This document shows positions 37,464 to 46,724 of a stretch of DNA of 64,000 nucleotides, piece by piece. The position numbers and the translations under genes are program-made. The notes under the pieces were generated by a model, which ran no database searches, was not told the DNA's origin, and saw only the letters and a list, made by a program, of their open reading frames with translations. Source of the stretch: Leeuwenhoekiella nanhaiensis (lineage in GTDB: Bacteria; Bacteroidota; Bacteroidia; Flavobacteriales; Flavobacteriaceae); contig NZ_KZ319293.1 in assembly GCF_002744755.1 (NCBI RefSeq), positions 124,001-188,000 of the forward strand. The letters run 5' to 3'. The first letter of the stretch is position 1, and each line of letters starts with the position of its first letter.

Positions 37464-39044
37464 TTAATCACGCGTTATTTTACTTCCCCACCAGGTTGGA
37501 TTAGGAGTATAGGTTTTAGATAACATCTGAAGACGTTGCTCTTCCAGTTTTGGCAGCAGCACTTCTAATCGCTCCCGATCAAGTTCATTGCGTTTATGTT
37601 GATCAAACTGCGGGTCTTTCTGAGGCCGAAGCGCGTTGGTTTCTTCGAGAAAAGCCATCAATTCTTCCTTTAGTTCACGAGTCCGTTCAGGTTCAACTGC
37701 GGAAAGATCCCGTTGTTCACGGGAATCATCTTCCAGATTATACAATTCGTCGTGATCATCTTCCCAATAGTGAATAAGCTTGTACGCTCCTCTTCGAATT
37801 ATAGATGAAGGCAGACCTCCCTGATTACCGTAATGCGGATAGTGCCAAAACAGCGCTCGCTCCTCAAAATTCTCGCCTTCTATGAGCGGTCTCAAACTTT
37901 TACCATCAACTGCCTGCTGTGGGATTTGAGGTATGCCTGCATAATCGAGCAGCGTAGGATAAAAGTCAGTCCCCGTAACCGGAACATCAGAACTTTTTAC
38001 GGCGTTATAGTTCCTGGGCAATTTGATGAAAAATGGCTCTCTGATACCTCCCTCCCATTGATAGCCTTTACCACCCCGCAAGGGAAGATTTGAAGTTGAA
38101 AAAGCATCGCCGGAAGCCACACCTCCATTATCTGAGGTAAATATGATAATGGTATTTTCATATAATCCGCTTTGCTTCAGCTGCTCGATAACCAAACAAA
38201 CCGCATCGTCCATTTGCTCTACGAGGCCTGCATAAACCGGATTATCCTGTTCTGTACGAATGGGCAGCATTTGCTCCATTACAAAAGCGCTTTGAGAAAT
38301 CCCCAGCGAATCTGCCTTATTTCGATATTTAGCCCATTTTTGCTCTGTGGTTTGAATTGGTCCGTGCACGGCATAAAAGGAAAGCATGGCAAAAAAAGGA
38401 GTGTCAGTATGCCCGGCAATAAATTGCGAAGTTTCTTTAGCCAGACGCAGGGAAAGATTCTCTCCCGGTTCTGTATTCGGGAGTTTGGGATTATCCCAGG
38501 GAGAAAAATATCCTCCTTTGGGGCTGCCTACTTCCCAGCCTCCTTGGTTAATATCGTATCCATTTGTTTCAGGGGAAGAATCACCATCGCCCAGGTGCCA
38601 TTTACCGGCAAAAAAAGTAGCATAGCCACCGGCCTTTAAAGCTTCAGGTAGTGTGATTGCCTGCTGCGGCAACTGATGCCTGTAAGTTGGAGGAAGTGTT
38701 TTGTCATATCGGTTTAAATCACGCCAGGCTTCGCCTTCAGGTGCTCCTATCCAATCTGTAATTCCGTGACGGGCGGTAAACTGCCCCAGCATAATACTGG
38801 CCCGCGATGGACTGCAAACCCGACTGGCGGCATAACCCTGAGTAAAAACGGTTCCTTCGTTAGCAATGCGGTCAATATTGGGGGTCTCATAATACCGGCT
38901 ACCCGTAATGCTCAGGTCGTGATAGCCCAAATCATCTGCAAGAATGAAAAGAATGTTGGGACGCGAAGAAGAATCAGGGGTTTGGCCTTCCAGAAAATTT
39001 GAAAAACCCAGAAGGAATATCCAAAATAATAGTGGTCTAAACAT
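37464..39044 (-). CDS. S1 family sulfatase, secreted
   Basis: This 526-residue sulfatase has a signal peptide (about 1-20), a metal site ADDLGYHD near residue 36, and active-site C77 in CSPSR. KWHLGDG and SDNGG blocks support an intact core. The C-terminal 90 residues are basic and end in WWGSKITRD, as in several arylsulfatase A-like marine sulfatases. It is the first gene of the leftward stretch. A TACCC half-site lies about 35 bp upstream (39,079-39,083), but without a clear TGAATGATA partner, so regulation by the same protein is uncertain. Confidence 0.92.
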   Translation of the reverse strand: MFRPLLFWIFLLGFSNFLEGQTPDSSSRPNILFILADDLGYHDLSITGSRYYETPNIDRIANEGTVFTQGYAASRVCSPSRASIMLGQFTARHGITDWIGAPEGEAWRDLNRYDKTLPPTYRHQLPQQAITLPEALKAGGYATFFAGKWHLGDGDSSPETNGYDINQGGWEVGSPKGGYFSPWDNPKLPNTEPGENLSLRLAKETSQFIAGHTDTPFFAMLSFYAVHGPIQTTEQKWAKYRNKADSLGISQSAFVMEQMLPIRTEQDNPVYAGLVEQMDDAVCLVIEQLKQSGLYENTIIIFTSDNGGVASGDAFSTSNLPLRGGKGYQWEGGIREPFFIKLPRNYNAVKSSDVPVTGTDFYPTLLDYAGIPQIPQQAVDGKSLRPLIEGENFEERALFWHYPHYGNQGGLPSSIIRRGAYKLIHYWEDDHDELYNLEDDSREQRDLSAVEPERTRELKEELMAFLEETNALRPQKDPQFDQHKRNELDRERLEVLLPKLEEQRLQMLSKTYTPNPTWWGSKITRD

Positions 39045-39248
39045 AGTCCCAAATTAACTTAGATCTATTGTGCACAGGGGGTACTTCAAATTCAAACAAC
39101 AGGTTAAATGAGTCAGAAGACGCTATCACCCACCGAAAATATATAAACTATCGGAATTCGTTTTTTAGAATAAAGATCAGAAAGGCATCTTCCACAAAAA
39201 ACACACTCTTGATCCTGACCGTTCAGCTACCGCGCGATGCAGTAAAAC

Positions 39249-39584
39249 TTAATACAAAATATTGTCAAGTACCGACTGTAAACGCTGCTCGCTAAGTTTA
39301 TAGCGTTTGTCTGAGAGAAAAATTTCCTGAATCTCTTTACGGAAAGCTGCAAGCTCCATCTGGCTGTAGTCATTAGCCTGAACTGCTTTCTGAATACGTT
39401 TAATTTGCTTTTTTTCTGAATCGTTTCTAAACTGGGCATAAAGCTCTGCAAAGGTTTTTAAAGAAACCTTTGACCGAATCATCTCGAGTTCTTCTTCCGT
39501 TTCTTCTTTGTCAACATTGGCGCATAACAACAATACATAGGTCTGCAATTCTTCTTTAGACCATTTTCCCTCTTTATCTTTCAT
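39249..39584 (-). CDS. Small hypothetical helical protein
   Basis: This protein has 111 residues, no signal peptide, and a high Lys/Glu/Gln content. The composition suggests an all-helical cytoplasmic protein, with segments such as WSKEELQTYVLLLCANVDKEET and ELEMIRSKVS. A distant likeness to TerB-type helical bundles is possible but not shown. It stands alone between the last sulfatase gene and the thioredoxin-fold gene, with gaps of about 200 and 140 bp, and has no visible link to glycan use. It marks the boundary between the two carbohydrate regions. Confidence 0.65.
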   Translation of the reverse strand: MKDKEGKWSKEELQTYVLLLCANVDKEETEEELEMIRSKVSLKTFAELYAQFRNDSEKKQIKRIQKAVQANDYSQMELAAFRKEIQEIFLSDKRYKLSEQRLQSVLDNILY

Positions 39585-39727
39585 GAATTTTGAATTTTGG
39601 TTAGCCGCCTGGTCAAAATTGAAACCTATGGATTGAAATCTCTGGCGAATCTTAAAGATATGAAAATTAGTCGCTTGCTGAGTCAGTTAGAACTATGCCT
39701 GTTATAACCTATATAGAAGAATACCGA

Positions 39728-41734
39728 TTATTGAGGCGTTTCGAGCTGTTTTAAAGCTTCCGAAACTGTGGTTGTGGGAAGCTTGCAGAAAGTCTCCTGA
39801 CAGACATAGATATACGTTTCTTCCGGATCGTAGCGGTTTTCAAATAAAGGTCCGTCTTTTCCGGTTTTCGAAAAAGCAATCAAAACATTCGGTAGATAGG
39901 TATTCCAAATCTCCTTTGTTCGGGTTTCAGCCTCATTTCCCACCACCACGCATTCATAATACGGGTACACATAACCCAACTGAACATGAAGCGCTGAAGT
40001 GTAGTTTGCGGGATATTGAAATGCTTTGGGCTTTATGATTTTGAGCATATCTTCCGCTCTATTCCGGTAGTGTTCCTGACCGGTTATTTTGCTTAATTCA
40101 AAAGCGCTTAATGCCATTAATCCATTGGGAGAAGGCATTACATCATCGTCGGTTTTATAGATTGGAGTTAATAGATTTTGGCTCTGACCAAAACGAAATA
40201 ACCCTATCGAAGGTTCAAAAAATAAATCCTGAGCCTGGTTATACAATTCCGCTGCTTTTTCTGAATAAAGCATTTTTCCACTCGTCAAATACACGTCTAA
40301 AGCTGCACGTATGAGGTAGGCATAATCTTCCAGATAGACTCCGTTTTGCTGAGACGCGGGAATATGGCTTAATTCTTTTGTATCAGACGGGGCTAAAAAA
40401 GTAAATAGCTGCTCCGCTTTCGTCAAATAGTGATCTTCCTGAAAGGCCTTGTAAGCTTCGGTATAGGCTGTAATCAGTAAGGCGTTCCACGAAGTGATAA
40501 TTTTGTCATCTGTCAGCGGTCTGGATCTTTCTGCACGAGTCTTATAGAGTTTAGAAAGCTTGTTCTGAAGTTGAGTCCCGGGAGCAGATGATTTTATACC
40601 CAATACGTGGCTTTCCGCAGTAAAGGGATACAATTCAAAATAGTCTTCCGTTTCCGCAAAACTTCCCAATACACTTTCAAGTTCATTTTTGGTCCAGGTA
40701 TAAAATGCACCTTCGCCCTCATCAGTATCTGCGCGAATTGAAGATTTGAATCCGCCGGATTCACTTTTCAGTTCGTTTTCCATAAACTGAAGGGTCTGGA
40801 CAGCAACGTTTTTGTATGCTTCCTTTTTAAAAAGGCGGTATGCCCTGGCATACACACTTACCAGCTGTGCATTGTCATAGAGCATTTTTTCAAAGTGCGG
40901 AATTTGCCATTTTCGATCTGTAGCATATCTAAAGAAACCGCCTCCCACGTGATCGTAAACCCCACCTGAAGCCGTTGCATCTAAGGTACGTTCTAAATGC
41001 CGTAAAGCCTCAGCATCATTGGAGAGCACTGCATAATCCATTAAAAAAGATAGGGAGGCCGGGAGCATAAATTTCTGATCGCCCGTGTTCCCGCCGTATT
41101 CGGAATCCCATTGCTTTTTCCACGTATCAAGAGCTTGCGCTATATCAGATTTTACAAAAGATGTGGATTCTATATCAGGTTCAATTAAAGCCGCCCGCCG
41201 CACACCTTTGGTAATATTATCAGCAAAAGCAATGGCTTTTTCAGGGTGATTTTTGTAGAGTTGGTTCAATTTGTCGAGCACCTGAATCCATTGGGATTTG
41301 CTGTGGTAAGTACCGGCATAGAGTGGACGACCATCAGGCAAAGCAATCACGTTCAATGGCCAGCCACCCTCACCTTTAATTAATTGCAGGGCAGTCATAT
41401 AGACCTGATCAATATCGGGGCGTTCTTCCCGGTCTACTTTAATGCTTACAAAGTTGGCATTCATGACCTGTGCCACCTCTTCGTCCTCAAAAGACTCTTT
41501 AGCCATAACATGACACCAGTGGCATGATGCGTATCCTATACTAATTACTACCAGTTTTGATTCTTCCTGAGCCTGTTTAAAGGCCGCTTCACTCCAGGCT
41601 TGCCAGTTAATAGGATTATGTGCGTGATCCAGTAAATACGCGCTCTCCTCTTCAATTAAAGAATTGGTATACTTAAACTGTTGCTCCTGAGCAAAATTGA
41701 CCAGTGTAAAAAGCAGGAAGAACCAGCGCATCAT
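39728..41734 (-). CDS. YyaL/SSP411-type thioredoxin-domain protein (DUF255)
   Basis: This 668-residue protein begins with a signal-like segment (1-17). A thioredoxin-like domain follows with C71-H-W-C74 in ASCHWCHVM and the family signature VDREERPDIDQVYM. The remaining 500 residues form an alpha/alpha-toroid like that of N-acylglucosamine epimerases, with HFEKMLYDNAQL near 280. The biochemical role of this widespread family is not settled. Its start lies 3 bp from the stop of the FG-GAP protein gene, so the two are co-expressed. An exported form suggests periplasmic redox or sugar-related work, which is inference. Confidence 0.88.
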   Translation of the reverse strand: MMRWFFLLFTLVNFAQEQQFKYTNSLIEEESAYLLDHAHNPINWQAWSEAAFKQAQEESKLVVISIGYASCHWCHVMAKESFEDEEVAQVMNANFVSIKVDREERPDIDQVYMTALQLIKGEGGWPLNVIALPDGRPLYAGTYHSKSQWIQVLDKLNQLYKNHPEKAIAFADNITKGVRRAALIEPDIESTSFVKSDIAQALDTWKKQWDSEYGGNTGDQKFMLPASLSFLMDYAVLSNDAEALRHLERTLDATASGGVYDHVGGGFFRYATDRKWQIPHFEKMLYDNAQLVSVYARAYRLFKKEAYKNVAVQTLQFMENELKSESGGFKSSIRADTDEGEGAFYTWTKNELESVLGSFAETEDYFELYPFTAESHVLGIKSSAPGTQLQNKLSKLYKTRAERSRPLTDDKIITSWNALLITAYTEAYKAFQEDHYLTKAEQLFTFLAPSDTKELSHIPASQQNGVYLEDYAYLIRAALDVYLTSGKMLYSEKAAELYNQAQDLFFEPSIGLFRFGQSQNLLTPIYKTDDDVMPSPNGLMALSAFELSKITGQEHYRNRAEDMLKIIKPKAFQYPANYTSALHVQLGYVYPYYECVVVGNEAETRTKEIWNTYLPNVLIAFSKTGKDGPLFENRYDPEETYIYVCQETFCKLPTTTVSEALKQLETPQ

Positions 41735-41737
41735 CAG

Positions 41738-44700
41738 TTATCGGTTAGTTAAAGACTTTTGAGTCTGGTTGTTTTTCACTTTAAACCATTGTACCGCAGC
41801 GTTGTTGTTAGCGACAAGAATGTAACGCTCTTTACCTATTTGCATCTCCGTGATTTTCTTGGCGTCCCGGTTTGCAAAAAAGCCGGAGTCTAAAACCGAA
41901 ACGGGCTCAAAACCGCCTGCGCCATCACCTAAAAGCATCAGCCCCGTACCGGCATCATTACGTGGCGTTTCTATCTCTGAGACAAAAAGGTTACCCACTG
42001 CTAAAACATCGAGATTACCATCGCTGTCGAAATCTTCAACCAGCAAATCATTAATGCTTGAAAGCTGTGCCATTCTTGGTAATTCATGCATTTCAAAGCT
42101 CCCATCACCGGTATTCTCAAGATAAACCGAAGCAAACGTATCTGCCACGTAATGCAGAGATTTATCGAGCTTCTTCTCGCCATAAATTGCGTCGAGTTCC
42201 AGAGAAGCAAAAATATCGTACTGCTTTATTTCAGCCTTGAGCCCGGGAATCTGTTGAGAAGAGCACGAAAAACCTCTTAGCGGAAAGTGTTTATCATCAT
42301 CGTGATAGCTGAGTACAATATCGTAAGAACCATTCCCATCAAAATCGTTATAGTAAATATCGAAGGGCTCTTGCGGAGAGGTCTGGTATTTATAGTTTAA
42401 ACCTAGATTTCCAACTATAAAATCCATATCACCATCCCGGTCAAAATCTCCTGATTCCATAGCAAACCACCATCCGGTAGATTTCTCTAAACCTGACATA
42501 TCTGTTCGCTCCAAGGTACCGTTTCTGTTTATAAAGACCGTTATCGGCATCCATTCCCCTACCAGCATCAAATCTGAATCGCTGTCCCCGTCGATGTCAG
42601 ACCAAACTGCATCGGTAACCATCCCGATATTTTCTAATTCGGGTGCCAGTTCTTTGGTTTTATTGACCAAACGATTATTCTCATTAACTAGTAACATACT
42701 GCTTGCCGGAAGCGGGTACTGATGTGGCCAGTGCCTTCCGCCCACAAACAAGTCGATATCCCCGTCATTGTCATAGTCCATCGCCTTTACTGCAGAACCG
42801 CTATCGCGACCAATATCCTGAATAGCGCCTTTTTTAAAATTTCCTGTTCCGTCATTGAGATATATTCGATCTACATAATGAAAATCGTTTACGGGATATT
42901 CATTTCCGCCACTTACCACGTACAAATCCTGAAAACCATCGCCATCTACATCAAAAAACAGGGCATCTACATCTTCAAAAGCGTTTTCCTTATCCCAGAA
43001 ATCAGCATTTACTGATTCGAACTTTCCTTCTTCATCCTGAATAAAAAGTCGGGGAGCGTAACCGCTTGCACCTCCAAAAAACATGTCTTCGAGTCCGTCG
43101 TTATTGACATCTCCCTTAGCCAGTGCCGGACCAAACTGTGACATTTTGTGTGGAAGCAGTACCTGATTGATGTAATCGTCGTAGTCATTCTCAGTATGAA
43201 CCAATTGAATGGGAGCGCCCTCGATTTTCTCGAATAATGTCGAATCCTTTAGATCTGCCACCGGCTCTAAAACACCATCTGCTTCTTCCATTACCAAAGT
43301 GAGTTGCTGATTTGCAGGAAGATTTCTAAGAGTTGTCTTTTGACTGTTTGGCCAAATAACCACAAGACTGTCTAAACCGCTCGCTGCTCCTAATCCGAAA
43401 TGAGCGGTTTGCTCACTGGTGCTGTAGATTCCTCTTACGTTAGTTGTTTCCAACAATTGAGATTGACCTGGATTGTAAGCTACTATTCGCGAACCCAAAA
43501 CCGGCTTATGAGCGTTGCTGGTAAGCTTTACTCTCAGATAATTGGTATTTTTAAGTTGCTCTGCATTATTTCGATATACGAATGCTTCGGCATTGATGTT
43601 ATTCACAACAAGATCCAGATCGCCATCGTTATCGAGATCGGCATAGGCCGCTCCGTTAGAAAAAGATTCCTCATCAAGCCCCCAGGCTTCCGTAACTTTA
43701 TCAAACTTAAGATCGCCTTTGTTTTTATAGGCGTAATTTTTCAAAGGTTGAGATGGAATGAGTTCTAAAATATGGTCGAGTTCTACAACGTCCCAAACAC
43801 TAACTTCAGAGTTGTCGTCAGGATGTTCTGCGGCATAATTCTGCAAGGCTTCGGCTACATACTTAGCTACTTTTTTATCTGCATCGGTATTCCGGATATC
43901 GCGCAAAAGACCATTTGAGATATAAGTATCTTTTAAACCATCATTATCAAAATCTGCAATAAGGTTACTCCAGCTCCAGTCAGTCTTGGCCATTCCAAAA
44001 AGTTGGGCGACATCGCTGTAGGTTCCGTTTCCGTTAGAAAGCTGAAACGTATTGTACATATATTGATAATGCCCGCCGTCGTTTACCACTTTCCAAAATG
44101 CATCCGGATTCATTCCGCTCATATTGGCTTTGGAGCGGTAATTGTCTTCCGCCGCCATATCAACGGTAAAAATATCGAGCTCGCCATCATTATTCACATC
44201 GGCGACATCAACGCCCATACTGTAAAAGGATATGTGATTCATGGCCTCATCAATCACATTACTAAAGGTGCCATCCTGGTTATTGATGAACAGGAAATCT
44301 GGCGCATCAAAATCATTAGCCACGTAAATATCTGTCCAGCCATCGTTGTTAAAATCGCTGGTAGATACCGCATTGGGATAACCTGATTTAGCCACTCCTG
44401 CAAGAGATGAAACCTCAACAAAAGAATTTCCACCCCGATTTTTATAGAGTTTAATATGATATTCAGGCCTTAACAGGTTAGTGCCGGAATACTTGGAATA
44501 GCTCCCGGGATTGGGTGGCTGGGTGAGCAAGATCAAATCGAGAAAACCATCTTTGTTATAATCAAAAAAGGAAGCGTGACGCGTGCGCTGTTGATCAGCC
44601 ACACCATACTGCTCTGCAGATTCTGTAAACGTCGCATCGCCGTTGTTGATATACAATAAATTACGTCGCAGTTCAGGTTTCTCATCATACAACTCGCGGC

Positions 44701-45112
44701 TTAGGTAAATATCTGGCCAGCCATCGTTATTTACATCTGCAACGGTTACGCCTGTAGTCCAGCCGCCATCGTGTACCAGACCAGAATTTGCGGAAGCATC
44801 TTCAAACTTCAAATTCCCGGTATTGAGATACAACTTACCATTTACGAGGTTTCCTGCGAAATAGATATCCTGCAAACCATCCTGATTAAAATCACCAACA
44901 CCTACTCCTGCCCCGCCGTAAAAATTGTCGTAAAGCAAAATATTACGTTCGGTATTTTCATCCAGAAGATTATTAAAATGAATCCCTGTTTTTGAAGATT
45001 CAAGTAGGGTGAATTGCTTGACCTGCTCAGTTAATGTTTGCGCATGTATGCCATTAAAAATCAGAGCAATGCAGTAGAAACTAAGGGTACAAAATCTGTT
45101 CATAAGAAGCAT
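41738..45112 (-). CDS. FG-GAP/VCBS repeat protein with ASPIC/UnbV domain
   Basis: This 1,124-residue secreted protein has a signal peptide (about 1-24) and many Ca-binding FG-GAP/VCBS motifs of the type DFNQDGLQDIYF, DVNNDGWPDIYL and DFDNDGLKDTYI. These indicate two beta-propellers at about 60-500 and 660-1090. Between them, at about 525-620, is an ASPIC/UnbV domain (NYLRVKLTSNAHKPVLGSRI). Such proteins often accompany SusC/SusD pairs in marine Bacteroidota and are thought to act in surface binding, but the function is unproven. It follows the second SusD gene after a terminator and precedes the YyaL-type gene by 3 bp. Confidence 0.9.
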   Translation of the reverse strand: MLLMNRFCTLSFYCIALIFNGIHAQTLTEQVKQFTLLESSKTGIHFNNLLDENTERNILLYDNFYGGAGVGVGDFNQDGLQDIYFAGNLVNGKLYLNTGNLKFEDASANSGLVHDGGWTTGVTVADVNNDGWPDIYLSRELYDEKPELRRNLLYINNGDATFTESAEQYGVADQQRTRHASFFDYNKDGFLDLILLTQPPNPGSYSKYSGTNLLRPEYHIKLYKNRGGNSFVEVSSLAGVAKSGYPNAVSTSDFNNDGWTDIYVANDFDAPDFLFINNQDGTFSNVIDEAMNHISFYSMGVDVADVNNDGELDIFTVDMAAEDNYRSKANMSGMNPDAFWKVVNDGGHYQYMYNTFQLSNGNGTYSDVAQLFGMAKTDWSWSNLIADFDNDGLKDTYISNGLLRDIRNTDADKKVAKYVAEALQNYAAEHPDDNSEVSVWDVVELDHILELIPSQPLKNYAYKNKGDLKFDKVTEAWGLDEESFSNGAAYADLDNDGDLDLVVNNINAEAFVYRNNAEQLKNTNYLRVKLTSNAHKPVLGSRIVAYNPGQSQLLETTNVRGIYSTSEQTAHFGLGAASGLDSLVVIWPNSQKTTLRNLPANQQLTLVMEEADGVLEPVADLKDSTLFEKIEGAPIQLVHTENDYDDYINQVLLPHKMSQFGPALAKGDVNNDGLEDMFFGGASGYAPRLFIQDEEGKFESVNADFWDKENAFEDVDALFFDVDGDGFQDLYVVSGGNEYPVNDFHYVDRIYLNDGTGNFKKGAIQDIGRDSGSAVKAMDYDNDGDIDLFVGGRHWPHQYPLPASSMLLVNENNRLVNKTKELAPELENIGMVTDAVWSDIDGDSDSDLMLVGEWMPITVFINRNGTLERTDMSGLEKSTGWWFAMESGDFDRDGDMDFIVGNLGLNYKYQTSPQEPFDIYYNDFDGNGSYDIVLSYHDDDKHFPLRGFSCSSQQIPGLKAEIKQYDIFASLELDAIYGEKKLDKSLHYVADTFASVYLENTGDGSFEMHELPRMAQLSSINDLLVEDFDSDGNLDVLAVGNLFVSEIETPRNDAGTGLMLLGDGAGGFEPVSVLDSGFFANRDAKKITEMQIGKERYILVANNNAAVQWFKVKNNQTQKSLTNR

Positions 45113-45133
45113 CTGTAGATTTAAAAATATACA

Positions 45134-45163
45134 AAAAAAGGGAGAGTCTCCTCTCCCTTTTTT
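45134..45163 (-). terminator. Terminator after the second SusD gene
   Basis: AAAAAAGGGAGAG (45,134-45,146) and CTCTCCCTTTTTT (45,151-45,163) form a perfect 13-bp stem with a 4-nt loop. It separates the SusC/SusD operon from the FG-GAP gene. Confidence 0.88.
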
Positions 45164-45187
45164 ATAAGGCTAGATCAAAAAATAAGC

Positions 45188-46714
45188 TTATTCAGCATCC
45201 CACCACATACGCGTGGTAAGCAAATCAGGACCCTGATCTGAAATCACGGCATTGTAGTTCTCAGCATTGAGAACCGCTTCATTAGTTGGATAAACCAAAC
45301 GACGCGGAATGGTTCCCCCAGTTGCATTACCGTCGTAATTCACTGGAGTAAGTGCCGGAATTCCGGTACGTCTCCAGTTTGCATAGGCTTCATATTCATT
45401 CAAGAAAATGGCCAGGTAATATTGCGTATTAATCTGCTCTAAAGCATTTGCTGCATTAAAGGGATTAGCTACCAGATAATCTGCAATTGCAGCATCTGAA
45501 ATAGCTGCTCCGGGAGCATACATTTCCAGATATTTCATTGCAGCAGTTACCCCATCTGCATAATGCGTTGCAGCCGCAGCAGTACCACCGGCAAGACCCC
45601 ATCTAACGGCAGCCTCAGCAAGCATAAATTCAACCTCGGCGTAGGTTTGCCAGAACATTGGTGCCCCTTCACTCATCAGGTATTTTGAGTTTGGCTCTGA
45701 ATAGGTACTCAGGTCATCTCCCCCACTATACGATTGAATCGTAGTCCCATCAAGACCATTAGGTAATCCCTTTTGGCTGGCAGGGTCGTCATCTACAAAA
45801 CCAGATTCAGTTGGCGGAAGGGCTGCATAAACACGGATTCTTGGATCGTCACGCTCTTCAAGCATATCAAGGAAGGTTTTACTGATACGAGCTGAGCGGT
45901 CAGCCGTAAATACTTCGCCATTACCGTTTCTAATAATACCATTACCACCGGTTTGATGCGTGATATAGGCAATATCATCATTAGACTCCATAACTCCGCC
46001 CGAAATCGCCTTACCGGCCCACTCCTGAGCTGCAGCAGGATCAACTTTTACCATACGCAAAGCCAAACGAAGCATTAGCGAGTTGCCCCATTTTTTCCAC
46101 TTAGACAGGTCGCCGTTGTAGATAATATCTGCAGCACCTAAACTTGAAGTTCCACTGCTCAATGCAGTTGTAGCTTCTTCCAGTTCTCTTAGCATATCTG
46201 CATAAATGTCTTCCTGCTTATCGTAAACCGGTCTGGTTAAACCTTCTATAAATGCACGTCCTGCTTCAGAATACGGAACATCTCCATATAAGTCTGTGAT
46301 TCGGCTGTAAGCAAAAACGCGTAGTATTCTCACCATCGCATATTCAGGTGAAGCCGTTAGCTCTTCAGCTTCCAGCTGAAACTTCATGTCTTCAATTGAC
46401 TTAATCGTCTGTGGATACTGTGCATCCCAGTATGCTGAAGAATAAGCTGCATTGTAAAAATACTTATCTCCGCTCCAGTAACCCTGCGTATTGGCAAGAT
46501 GCTGTATCATAGTAGAGCAGTAGATTAAATTACCCCTCCAGGACTCATAACGCTGCCCTGAGGTATATAAAATTGCCTTGGGAAACTTATACTGAAGATC
46601 GAGTTCATTGGATTTAGTGGGATCAACGTTTAGTTCTTCAAATCCCTTGTCGCAGGATACTCCCGCAATTAATACGAGGAATAAAACCGTCGCTTTTATT
46701 AGTAGACTTTTCAT
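45188..46714 (-). CDS. SusD/RagB-like lipoprotein (SusD-like group 2), second pair
   Basis: The start is set at the ATG at 46,712-46,714, which gives 508 residues with the signal MKSLLIKATVLFLVLIAGVSC and leaves 10 bp after the SusC stop. An ATG eight codons earlier would overlap it. The pattern GFEELNVDPTKSNELDLQYKFPKAIL is typical of the second SusD-like group, which binds oligosaccharides at the outer membrane. It is the distal gene of the SusC/SusD operon and is followed by a strong terminator. The likely ligand is a fucosylated, N-acetylhexosamine-containing oligosaccharide, judged from the enzymes upstream. Confidence 0.93.
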   Translation of the reverse strand: MKSLLIKATVLFLVLIAGVSCDKGFEELNVDPTKSNELDLQYKFPKAILYTSGQRYESWRGNLIYCSTMIQHLANTQGYWSGDKYFYNAAYSSAYWDAQYPQTIKSIEDMKFQLEAEELTASPEYAMVRILRVFAYSRITDLYGDVPYSEAGRAFIEGLTRPVYDKQEDIYADMLRELEEATTALSSGTSSLGAADIIYNGDLSKWKKWGNSLMLRLALRMVKVDPAAAQEWAGKAISGGVMESNDDIAYITHQTGGNGIIRNGNGEVFTADRSARISKTFLDMLEERDDPRIRVYAALPPTESGFVDDDPASQKGLPNGLDGTTIQSYSGGDDLSTYSEPNSKYLMSEGAPMFWQTYAEVEFMLAEAAVRWGLAGGTAAAATHYADGVTAAMKYLEMYAPGAAISDAAIADYLVANPFNAANALEQINTQYYLAIFLNEYEAYANWRRTGIPALTPVNYDGNATGGTIPRRLVYPTNEAVLNAENYNAVISDQGPDLLTTRMWWDAE

Positions 46715-46724
46715 ATTTATTTTT

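Noticed and set aside
11245-39044. Carrageenan, agar or porphyran locus
   Set aside because: No GH16, GH50, GH86, GH117 or GH127-like enzyme is visible. Sulfatases alone do not define the polymer.
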